A stretch of DNA of 5,137 nucleotides from Verrucomicrobiota bacterium (GTDB lineage: Bacteria > Verrucomicrobiota > Verrucomicrobiia > Chthoniobacterales > JAFAMB01): NCBI GenBank assembly GCA_019236035.1, contig JAFAJU010000158.1:1-5137 (forward strand), given 5' to 3'. The translations under genes were made by a program, and so were the position numbers. Of the stretch, positions 1 through 5,137 are shown piece by piece. Numbering within the stretch: the stretch's first letter is position 1; each line of letters begins with the position of its first letter. The notes under the pieces were generated by a model. The model searched no databases. It worked only from the letters and a program-made list of their open reading frames with translations, and was not told where the DNA came from.

Positions 1-641
1 TAATCAATGAAGCACTCGGCAATTTCGGCGGCCCCTGGTTCCGGACCTGGTATTTGTCTGATGGCGGCTTCTTTGAAAAGACCGGAGCATATGAACTAAT
101 CCGCCGTCGGGTTCGTTACATTCTCATCGGTGACAGTGGCCAAGACCCACTCGGCCGGTTCGAGGACTTAGCCAATCTCATTCAGAAGGCTCGCGTCGAC
201 TTCAATGCTGATATCCGATTTTTCCAGGATACCGAAGAACTTGAAGCGGATCCTCGCGTCGCGCGAGTCTTGAACGACTTTAAGCAGAAGGATGAGAACC
301 GCTATAAAACTATTCTGACGGCACTCGGCGGTTTGACAGACCTTCGCCCCGACGCGACTGGGCAGACGAGAAAACACGCATCGCTCGGATTCGTCTACTA
401 TGACAACCGTGACATACCGGAGTCGTTAGTCCTCTATCTGAAAGCAACCCGAACCGGCGACGAAGATCTCGATATCTCGTACTATGCCGCAGAGAATCCT
501 TCGTTTCCAAACGAAAGTACCGCTAACCAGTTCTTCGACGAGCCACAATGGGAGAGCTACCGACGGCTCGGGGAGCATATCGCAACGCTTCTGTTCCCGG
601 AAAATGGTAACCTATGGTTTAGAGATCTCGTCGAAAAGTAG
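1..641 (+). CDS. Patatin-like phospholipase, C-terminal part (5' end outside window)
   Basis: This is the C-terminal part of a patatin-family serine lipase/acyl hydrolase. The frame is open from the window edge (first full codon at base 3), giving 212 visible codons and a TAG stop. The TTG at 54 is not a credible start, because in-frame coding (NEALGNFGGPWFRTWY) continues upstream of it. The fragment carries the patatin catalytic-Asp motif SDGG at visible residues 19-22, followed by FFEKTGAYELIRRR. Further on it has KARVDF, YYDN and NQFFDEPQWESYRRLG. All of these recur in the downstream 925-residue protein, so the two are paralogues. Between KARVDF and YYDN this copy has a polar, charged stretch roughly 50 residues longer than its neighbour's. 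The catalytic Ser and any membrane segments would lie in the missing N-terminal part. It ends 65 bases before the next gene and is probably in the same operon. Substrate unknown. Confidence 0.85.
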   Translation, partial: INEALGNFGGPWFRTWYLSDGGFFEKTGAYELIRRRVRYILIGDSGQDPLGRFEDLANLIQKARVDFNADIRFFQDTEELEADPRVARVLNDFKQKDENRYKTILTALGGLTDLRPDATGQTRKHASLGFVYYDNRDIPESLVLYLKATRTGDEDLDISYYAAENPSFPNESTANQFFDEPQWESYRRLGEHIATLLFPENGNLWFRDLVEK

Positions 642-679
642 CACCAGAGGTAAAGCGTAAAACCGCATATTCGTGGCGC

Positions 680-706
680 GGCCCGGCCGTAGCCAGAAGG
701 CTTGCT
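680..706 (+). repeat. Possible decayed copy of palindromic unit A
   Basis: By eye, this gap segment aligns with the right two-thirds of unit A at 3543-3569 (shared core CCGGC, GTAGCC, then GA-rich and TTGCT). About 22 of 27 columns match, with one base gained and one lost. The hairpin itself is no longer well formed. The match is short and GC-rich, so chance similarity is possible. If real, the repeat supplied the ribosome-binding site of the next gene. Confidence 0.3.
695..700 (+). promoter_or_regulatory. Ribosome-binding site of the second patatin-like gene
   Basis: AGAAGG lies six bases before the ATG at 707, a good Shine-Dalgarno match at normal spacing. It supports that start. No other start codon is in frame between this ATG and the end of the preceding gene. 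The site lies inside a stretch that resembles a decayed copy of the unit A repeat found around hemL. Confidence 0.75.
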
Positions 707-3484
707 ATGGCAACCAAACTCGAGCGGCCACCAGTCAGCAAGTCTGACGAAGGCAGCACCGATTCCCTCAGCTTCGAGCAGATATTTGAACATGAGCTGC
801 GTTCGATTGCAATCGCCCGTAGCAAAGCCGATCCTGCAAAGACCCCAAGGACACGAGAGGATATCACTAAAGATCTTTGCGCTCTTTGCCTATCAGGAGG
901 CGGCGTCCGTAGCGCGACTTTCTCCCTTGGGGGTTTGCAGGCGCTCGATCGCTGCCGCCTACTGAGGAGCTTCGATTACCTATCTACCGTTTCAGGGGGC
1001 GGATACATTGGCAGTTGGTTGACGGCTCTGATCAAGAGGTTATCGGATCAAACGATCAATCCGGATTTACCCATCTTGCGCACGGTTTCTAACTGGGAAG
1101 ATAGTTTTTCCGAGCCCACGGCGGACAGAAATAAAGTGGAACCCGCCGCTTTGCAGTTTCTCCGGGAGAACAGCAGCTACCTGGCGCCCCGCCCTAGCTT
1201 CTTCTCTGGAGATACTTGGTCACTGGTTGCGATCTATGTGAGGAACCTCTTGCTCAACTGGCTGGTTCTTATCCCTTTTTTGGCGGGGCTAATCACTATC
1301 CCGCGACTTCTTATACTGATTGGATCTATTTTACCGGAACCGTTGAGCTGGTCCCTGACGGTGCTGTTCCTGGTCGCGTCGACTATCTATCCCAGTACCG
1401 TGCCTGCATTCAAAGATGTTTTCCAGGAATTGGCCATCGACCCTGAGGCAAAAATCCCGCCGGGAGTTGAACCTTCCTCCCCTGGCACCGTTTTCCTGAT
1501 GAAGTTGCAGGGTTTTCTCCTCTTTCGACTTCTTCCAATTTGCTTATTTTTGTTTTTTTTGACTTCCGCGGTCTACGCAGCCGCGAATGGGCGTCCGCTC
1601 AATCTGTTTCCGAGCCGGCTGCATATAGTCGTCTGGATCTCCACCGTAATTTTTCTAATCGCTTTCGGGATCCTGTTTTGGTTCGGCTGGCAAACGCAGC
1701 CAAAGCCCGAGCGCAAAGGTGCAGCTGCGGCTGTTCGTAAGTTAAAAGGCGAAGGGAAACTCGCCATGAGGTTTAACCTCACGTTCTTTCTCCAAACCGT
1801 GGGGAGTTTATCCGTGATCGGTTGGGACATCTACCTGTGGCAATTCTTGCCCGCTCTGGACAAAGCCTTCTTCGTTTGGTTTCCCGCAGTTGCAATGCTG
1901 ACGCTCTTGATTGCCGCGACGTTATTTGCCGGCATTGCCGACCCGCTCGTCGAGGATGAAAATCGAGAATGGTGGGCCCGATCGGCGGGATATTTCCTTC
2001 TCCTGACGTTCACTTGTTTAACGGCATTCTATATCTCACTTCCTCCCGACCAACTGATCGATGCTGCCAGCGGCGCAATGAAGAAGGTCTTAGACCCTAG
2101 CGTTCCCGAGCCGGCTAAGTGGGCGGCAGTCGTCTTTGGCAGCGGTGCTATCAGTTTTTTCACCCGGACTGAAGGCAGTATCGCGGCCGGTTTGAGCTGG
2201 TTGCAGAAGGCCACCGAAATGGTACGTCAAATCGTCTTTGCGCTGGCCATGAGCCTATTTATTGGAGTGCTCGGGCTAGGCCTTTCGCTGGCTACGCAGC
2301 GCGTCTCAGTTTGGCTATCCAACTGGTTCGTTTGGTTCGACCCGAGCTATCGCGCCCTTTTCGCTTGCCTGATTGTGGTTCTCTTCTGCCTCGCCTTCAG
2401 CATCGTCCTGAGCCTGCCAATCGATATCAATCGAACATCCCCTCACATCGCTTATCGGAATCGCTTGGTTCGGACGTTCCTGGGGGCGTCACACTTCAAG
2501 CGTATTTTCAATCCGTTCACCGGGTTTTCTGCGACCGACAATATCGATCTGAGAGAAATGGTGGCGAAAGAGACTGCGGAATGCTTTGGCGGGCGCCATG
2601 AAACGCATCCACAACGTCCGTTCCACATTCTCGGTAGTTCTGTTAATCTGGCGAGCGGCGAACGGTTGGCGTGGCAAGAGCGAAGAGCGATCCCGTTTAC
2701 ATTTTCAGTGGCCCATTGCGGAAGCGCCAGCCTTGGTTACCGCCCAAGCTCACTGTTCGGAAACGGCATCACGCTCGGGACCGCTATGGCCATCTCGGGC
2801 GCAGCGGCGAACTCTGGAATGGGTTTTTATACATCGCCGCTTAAATCATTCTTTCTGACGTTGCTGAACGCCCGATTGGGTTGGTGGCTAGGCAATCCGA
2901 ACCACAAAGGGAACTGGAAAAAGAAAGGTCCGTTATTCAATCATCTTCCACTACTGGCCGAACTCTTCTCGTTGACTAATCGCAAATACGGCTGGATCAA
3001 CGTGTCGGACGGCGGCCATTTCGACAACACCGGGGTTTATGAGATGCTCCGCCGGCGTTGCCGGCGTATTCTTTTGATCGACGCTGATTCAAGCCACACA
3101 GGAATAGCGACGGCAACAAGAAAAGCCCGCATCGACTTTGGCGTCGATGTGGTTCTCGATTATCAAGCCCCGGCGAACATCCCGTATGAGCGCTACTCTA
3201 TCTACTATGACAATAAATTGGAGGGACAGTTGGTTCGCATCTACCCGGCGCTGACCGATAAACTCAGATGGAGCAGCTTTGAAAATCGCCAACAGAGAAG
3301 TTCGGATGAAGATTTTCCTGACGATCCGCTGACTAATCAGTTCTTCACGGAAACGCTGTTTGAAAGTTACCGCAAGCTTGGTTTTGACATCATGACAGGC
3401 GTTCTCGAGGCAGAAAGCACATCGGAAGATCAAAACGACGATCGCCTCGAACAGGTATTCAAAGAAGTCAAAATTGAAAGTTAG
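707..3484 (+). CDS. Membrane-embedded patatin-like phospholipase (925 aa)
   Basis: This is a complete 925-residue predicted integral-membrane serine acyl hydrolase of the patatin/cPLA2 fold. The oxyanion-hole motif LSGGGVRS is at residues 62-69. The nucleophile elbow STVSGGGYIG is at 93-102 and Ser96 is the likely nucleophile; its first position is Thr-Val rather than the classical Gly-x. The catalytic Asp is Asp768 in SDGG (767-770). Between them lie about 8-10 hydrophobic segments, roughly at 180-200, 205-228, 266-292, 305-328, 357-378, 387-410, 427-445, perhaps 470-486, 506-529 and 548-571. A basic loop at 333-352 is probably cytoplasmic. The catalytic domain is therefore split by a membrane module of about 400 residues. 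There is no signal peptide; the N-terminus is polar. The C-terminal part (767-895) is clearly homologous to the upstream gene, so this is a tandem paralogue. Start: ATG with AGAAGG six bases upstream. It probably acts on membrane lipids; substrate and physiological role are not readable from sequence. Confidence 0.88.
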   Translation: MATKLERPPVSKSDEGSTDSLSFEQIFEHELRSIAIARSKADPAKTPRTREDITKDLCALCLSGGGVRSATFSLGGLQALDRCRLLRSFDYLSTVSGGGYIGSWLTALIKRLSDQTINPDLPILRTVSNWEDSFSEPTADRNKVEPAALQFLRENSSYLAPRPSFFSGDTWSLVAIYVRNLLLNWLVLIPFLAGLITIPRLLILIGSILPEPLSWSLTVLFLVASTIYPSTVPAFKDVFQELAIDPEAKIPPGVEPSSPGTVFLMKLQGFLLFRLLPICLFLFFLTSAVYAAANGRPLNLFPSRLHIVVWISTVIFLIAFGILFWFGWQTQPKPERKGAAAAVRKLKGEGKLAMRFNLTFFLQTVGSLSVIGWDIYLWQFLPALDKAFFVWFPAVAMLTLLIAATLFAGIADPLVEDENREWWARSAGYFLLLTFTCLTAFYISLPPDQLIDAASGAMKKVLDPSVPEPAKWAAVVFGSGAISFFTRTEGSIAAGLSWLQKATEMVRQIVFALAMSLFIGVLGLGLSLATQRVSVWLSNWFVWFDPSYRALFACLIVVLFCLAFSIVLSLPIDINRTSPHIAYRNRLVRTFLGASHFKRIFNPFTGFSATDNIDLREMVAKETAECFGGRHETHPQRPFHILGSSVNLASGERLAWQERRAIPFTFSVAHCGSASLGYRPSSLFGNGITLGTAMAISGAAANSGMGFYTSPLKSFFLTLLNARLGWWLGNPNHKGNWKKKGPLFNHLPLLAELFSLTNRKYGWINVSDGGHFDNTGVYEMLRRRCRRILLIDADSSHTGIATATRKARIDFGVDVVLDYQAPANIPYERYSIYYDNKLEGQLVRIYPALTDKLRWSSFENRQQRSSDEDFPDDPLTNQFFTETLFESYRKLGFDIMTGVLEAESTSEDQNDDRLEQVFKEVKIES

Positions 3485-3495
3485 CTAGCCCGCAA
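3485..3495 (+). repeat. 11-bp direct repeat CTAGCCCGCAA, left copy
   Basis: CTAGCCCGCAA directly follows the stop codon of the patatin-like gene. It recurs exactly and in the same orientation at 5102-5112. In the right copy it runs straight into unit C. Here the unit C bases that should follow are absent and 12 unrelated bases precede the other arm. It looks like the stub of one arm of a truncated palindrome, although 11 bp alone is weak evidence. Confidence 0.45.
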
Positions 3496-3501
3496 AAATC
3501 A

Positions 3502-3529
3502 CGCGTTGGGAGAATCGACGAGCTCATTG
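3502..3529. repeat. Palindrome unit C, left copy
   Basis: The 22 bases at 3508-3529 (GGGAGAATCGACG followed by AGCTCATTG) are the exact reverse complement of 5110-5131. The six bases before them (CGCGTT) match the complement of 5132-5137 at four of six positions, so the similarity reaches the window edge. It forms the outer block of the left repeat cluster and contains no gene. Confidence 0.8.
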
Positions 3530-3532
3530 AGA

Positions 3533-3571
3533 GCAGCAGAATGGTCCGGCGTAGCCGGAGGGTTCTGCTGC
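3533..3571. repeat. Palindrome unit A, left copy (imperfect hairpin)
   Basis: This is a 39-nt imperfect palindrome. The outer stem GCAGCAGAA/TTCTGCTGC has 9 bp, followed by a 3x3 internal loop (TGG against GGG, with a possible U-G closing pair). The inner stem TCCGGC/GCCGGA has 6 bp, with a GTA loop. It is repeated in inverse orientation at 4968-5006, where one base differs. No T-run follows, so it is not a standard intrinsic terminator. Confidence 0.85.
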
Positions 3572-3574
3572 CTG

Positions 3575-3622
3575 AGCCTGCGTCGCTCACAAATCTCTGA
3601 AGATTTGTGAGCGACGCAGGCT
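3575..3622. repeat. Palindrome unit B, left copy (22-bp perfect stem)
   Basis: Arms 3575-3596 and 3601-3622 are perfect reverse complements, forming a 22-bp stem closed by a CTGA loop. It starts three bases after unit A and ends 11 bases before the hemL start codon. In an RNA that reads through from the lipase genes it would form a very stable hairpin directly upstream of the hemL ribosome-binding region. The copy at 4917-4964 differs at one base pair, with both partners changed. Confidence 0.92.
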
Positions 3623-3625
3623 AGG
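3623..3625 (+). promoter_or_regulatory. Weak ribosome-binding site of hemL next to hairpin B
   Basis: Only AGG, eight bases before the ATG at 3634, resembles a Shine-Dalgarno sequence, and it abuts the last base pair of hairpin B. An in-frame TAG at 3622-3624 rules out any start further upstream, so ATG 3634 is secure despite the poor site. Translation may depend on the structured leader, or may simply be inefficient. Confidence 0.4.
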
Positions 3626-3633
3626 TTGCGTTC

Positions 3634-4908
3634 ATGACCAATTCCTCACTGTTTGCGGAGGCCAAGCGATTCATTCCAGGCGGCGTCAATTCTCCGGTTC
3701 GAGCGTTTCGGAACGTTGGTGGAGAACCATTCTTTGTCTCGAGAGCCAAAGGATCACATCTTTGGGATATCGAGGGGCGGGAACTGATTGATTATGTAGG
3801 CACCTGGGGTCCGGCTATTCTCGGTCATGCTCCGGACGTGGTCGTGGAAGCGGTCCGAGAAGCGGCCATGGCAGGGTTGAGTTTCGGGATACCGAACCCG
3901 CTCGAAGTCGAGATCGCGCGATTGATCTGCACCTGGGTTCCCTCAGTTGAGAAAGTCCGCATGGTCAACAGCGGCACGGAGGCAACCATGTCGTGCATCC
4001 GTTTGGCTCGAGGGTTTACCGGACGCAAGCTGATCGTGAAATTTGAAGGCTGTTACCATGGCCACGTCGATTCGCTGCTGGTCAAGGCGGGAAGCGGAGC
4101 GCTCACTCACGGCGCGCCGGATAGCGCTGGAATACCCCCGGAGCTTGCTCAACTGACCATCGCAATCCCGTTCAACGACCCCGAACGCCTGGCCGAAACC
4201 TTCCAAAAGTTCGGCCAAGAGATCGCTGGGGTGATCGTCGAAGCCGTCCCGGCCAACGCCGGACTTTTTCTTCCCCGGCCGGGATTTTACGAAGAGCTTC
4301 GCCGGTTGTGCGATCAGCACGACACCTTGCTCATTTTCGATGAAGTAATGACCGGGTTTCGCGTTGCGAAAGGCGGATACCAGGAGTTGGCAAAAATCAA
4401 ACCCGATCTCACGGCCATGGGCAAGGTCATCGGAGGAGGCCTGCCGGTCGGCGCATTTGGCGGTCGAAATGAAATCATGAATCTCCTATCTCCGGACGGG
4501 CCTGTCTATCAGGCTGGAACGCTTTCCGGGAACCCGCTCGCAATGGCGGCGGGGCTCGCCCAACTGCGCGAACTGGAGCGAGTCGACGGCTGGGGTAAGC
4601 TCGAGCACATCGGCCAGCAACTGGAGAGCGGTGTTCGCAGTGTCCTAGGACAACTTGGCCGGGACTACCAATTCCACCGACTCGGCTCGATGTTTTGTCT
4701 GTTCTTTACGGAAAAGCCGGTATGGAGTTTTGCGGACGCTTTGCAGTGCGACCTGACTGCTTTCAGGAAATTCTTCCATGGCTGCCTTCAGCGCGGAGTC
4801 TATTTCGCCCCGTCCCAGTTTGAAACGGGTTTCCTTTGCTTAATGCATTCGGCGGCTGATGTAGACAAAACGACGGATGTGATTGACAGGTGCCTGCGCC
4901 TGGTCTGA
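3634..4908 (+). CDS. hemL: Glutamate-1-semialdehyde 2,1-aminomutase
   Basis: HemL is a cytoplasmic PLP enzyme that converts glutamate-1-semialdehyde to 5-aminolevulinate, the last step of the C5 route to tetrapyrroles (after glutamyl-tRNA reductase, HemA). At 424 residues the length is normal for the family. The N-terminus FIPGGVNSPVRAF (13-25) is canonical. The PLP-phosphate motif NSGTEATMSCIRLARG is at 112-127 and the stacking region CYHGHVDSLL at 140-149. FDEVMTGFR at 235-243 contains Asp236, which should bind the pyridine nitrogen. The Schiff-base lysine is Lys264 in MGKVIGGGLPVGAFGG. AGTLSGNPLAMAAG (294-307) and the C-terminal YFAPSQFETGF (390-400) are also present. All key residues are intact, so the gene looks functional. 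An in-frame TAG at 3622-3624 limits the start to this ATG. The neighbours are not haem genes. hemL sits alone between mirrored palindrome clusters that come within nine bases of its start and six bases of its stop codon. Confidence 0.96.
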   Translation: MTNSSLFAEAKRFIPGGVNSPVRAFRNVGGEPFFVSRAKGSHLWDIEGRELIDYVGTWGPAILGHAPDVVVEAVREAAMAGLSFGIPNPLEVEIARLICTWVPSVEKVRMVNSGTEATMSCIRLARGFTGRKLIVKFEGCYHGHVDSLLVKAGSGALTHGAPDSAGIPPELAQLTIAIPFNDPERLAETFQKFGQEIAGVIVEAVPANAGLFLPRPGFYEELRRLCDQHDTLLIFDEVMTGFRVAKGGYQELAKIKPDLTAMGKVIGGGLPVGAFGGRNEIMNLLSPDGPVYQAGTLSGNPLAMAAGLAQLRELERVDGWGKLEHIGQQLESGVRSVLGQLGRDYQFHRLGSMFCLFFTEKPVWSFADALQCDLTAFRKFFHGCLQRGVYFAPSQFETGFLCLMHSAADVDKTTDVIDRCLRLV

Positions 4909-4916
4909 GAGGAACT

Positions 4917-4964
4917 AGCCTGCATCGCTCACAAATCTTCAGAGATTTGTGAGCGATGCAGGCT
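4917..4964. repeat. Palindrome unit B, right copy (22-bp perfect stem)
   Basis: Arms 4917-4938 and 4943-4964 are perfect reverse complements around a TCAG loop. Compared with the left copy, a G-C pair in the stem (3582/3615) is replaced by A-T (4924/4957), so pairing is fully kept. It lies eight bases after the hemL stop. It could protect the 3' end of the mRNA or help termination, but no T-run follows. Confidence 0.92.
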
Positions 4965-4967
4965 CAG

Positions 4968-5006
4968 GCAGCAGAATCCTCCGGCTACGCCGGACCATTC
5001 TGCTGC
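4968..5006. repeat. Palindrome unit A, right copy (imperfect hairpin)
   Basis: The outer stem GCAGCAGAAT/ATTCTGCTGC has 10 bp, then a 2x2 CC/CC internal loop. The inner stem TCCGGC/GCCGGA has 6 bp, with a TAC loop. It is the reverse complement of 3533-3571 except for one base. That difference turns the U-G pair of the left copy into a Watson-Crick pair. Confidence 0.85.
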
Positions 5007-5009
5007 TCT

Positions 5010-5109
5010 TTGAAGAAAAGCTTTTAAAAACAGGTCGTTTCGAATCCTTTAATTGTAAAACAGGCTCTTGAACAGACGCGCAGCGTCTGTTTAAGAGCTT
5101 TCTAGCCCG
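5010..5109. other. 100-bp segment present only in the right repeat cluster
   Basis: In the left cluster, unit C (ending 3529) touches the A/B arm (starting 3530). In the right cluster the same two blocks are separated by exactly these 100 bases. The segment begins AT-rich and includes the 10-bp palindrome AAAAGCTTTT (5016-5025). It then contains hairpin unit D and ends in CTAGCCCG. AAAACAGG occurs twice, at 5027-5034 and 5057-5064. No reading frame or clear promoter is visible. Confidence 0.6.
5062..5100. repeat. Palindrome unit D (39-nt hairpin)
   Basis: Arms 5062-5079 and 5083-5100 form an 18-pair stem (16 Watson-Crick and two G-T pairs) with a GCA loop. The strongest part is ACAGACGC/GCGTCTGT. 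On the minus strand it is followed by GTTTTACAATT, so it could be a weak intrinsic terminator for a gene converging from beyond the right edge. On the plus strand only CTTTCT follows. No second copy is in this window. Confidence 0.7.
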
Positions 5110-5137
5110 CAATGAGCTCGTCGATTCTCCCGGCGCG
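5110..5137. repeat. Palindrome unit C, right copy, running to the window edge
   Basis: Bases 5110-5131 are the exact reverse complement of 3508-3529. The last six bases (GGCGCG) still match the left copy at four of six positions, so the repeat probably continues outside the window. It overlaps the 11-bp direct repeat CTAGCCCGCAA (5102-5112). Confidence 0.8.

Larger units (their letters stand above)
3530..3624. repeat. 95-bp inverted repeat arm, left of hemL (units A + B)
   Basis: This segment is the reverse complement of 4915-5009 with only three differences in 95 positions (3562, 3582, 3615). It comprises hairpin unit A, a three-base spacer and hairpin unit B, and it ends nine bases before the hemL ATG. 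The two arms enclose a 1290-bp segment that contains all of hemL and almost nothing else. Arms this long and similar could recombine to invert the gene, or could pair in a long transcript. Confidence 0.9.
4915..5009. repeat. 95-bp inverted repeat arm, right of hemL (units B + A)
   Basis: This is the reverse complement of 3530-3624 with three differences. Unit order is mirrored (B then A), so both unit B hairpins face hemL. It begins six bases after the hemL stop codon. There is no target-site duplication or transposase to suggest a simple transposon. In the mRNA it would form two consecutive hairpins in the hemL 3' untranslated region. Confidence 0.9.

Noticed and set aside
54..641. TTG at 54 as the start of a complete 195-residue protein
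   Set aside because: The frame stays open to the window edge. The upstream codons (NEALGNFGGPWFRTWY) precede the SDGG motif as expected for the interior of a patatin-like protein, so the gene is truncated by the window edge.
3089..3433. 114-codon open frame on the minus strand within the second patatin-like gene
   Set aside because: It is opposite the conserved C-terminal coding region and shows no domain or ribosome-binding site of its own.
3485..3633. Riboswitch or CRISPR array in the gap before hemL
   Set aside because: The gap is explained by the palindromic units. There are no regularly spaced direct repeats and no conserved riboswitch core that I can recognise.
3943..4320. 125-codon open frame on the minus strand within hemL
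   Set aside because: It lies wholly opposite the conserved core of hemL, has no recognisable motif, and is best explained as an antisense shadow.
4917..5012. Classical intrinsic terminator after hemL
   Set aside because: Hairpins B and A are strong, but neither is followed by a run of T on the plus strand (CTCTTTGAAG follows A). They may still affect mRNA ends, but they are better described as repeats.
3502..5137. Composite transposon carrying hemL
   Set aside because: There is no transposase gene, no recognisable insertion-sequence ends and no visible target-site duplication. The arms are clusters of separate palindromes. A non-autonomous element moved by an enzyme encoded elsewhere remains possible.

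Overview
The window looks like chromosomal DNA of a free-living Gram-negative-type bacterium of moderate GC content. Ribosome-binding sites and gene spacing are bacterial. The HemL protein and the large membrane-bound patatin-like proteins resemble those of soil Verrucomicrobiota (Chthoniobacterales-like). That placement is recalled from general family resemblance, not from a search, and is only moderately likely. There are three protein-coding genes, all on the + strand, and no RNA gene, CRISPR array, transposase or phage gene.

Layout. Positions 1-641 hold the C-terminal 212 codons of a patatin-like phospholipase whose start lies upstream of the window. After a 65-base gap with a good ribosome-binding site comes a complete 925-residue paralogue (707-3484). 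It has the patatin/cPLA2-type catalytic Ser near its N-terminus and the catalytic Asp near its C-terminus. About 8-10 membrane segments lie between these two halves of the active site. The two genes are a tandem pair, probably co-transcribed, and likely encode inner-membrane lipid hydrolases. Their substrate cannot be read from sequence. The third gene (3634-4908) is an intact hemL (glutamate-1-semialdehyde 2,1-aminomutase), which makes 5-aminolevulinate in the C5 tetrapyrrole pathway. Nothing links it functionally to the lipases.

The most unusual content is non-coding. hemL is tightly bracketed by two clusters of palindromic repeats (3502-3624 and 4915-5137) that are mirror images of each other. 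Each cluster has a 39-nt imperfect hairpin (unit A) and a 48-nt hairpin with a perfect 22-bp stem (unit B). Further out, each has a 22-bp conserved block (unit C). The inner 95 bp of the two clusters are reverse complements with only three differences, and two of those three form a compensatory G-C to A-T change within the unit B stem. The right cluster carries an extra 100 bp that includes a fourth hairpin (unit D). I read these as members of a dispersed composite palindromic repeat family. They could fold in RNA, punctuate transcripts around hemL, and allow hemL to invert by recombination. The repeat appears to continue beyond position 5137.
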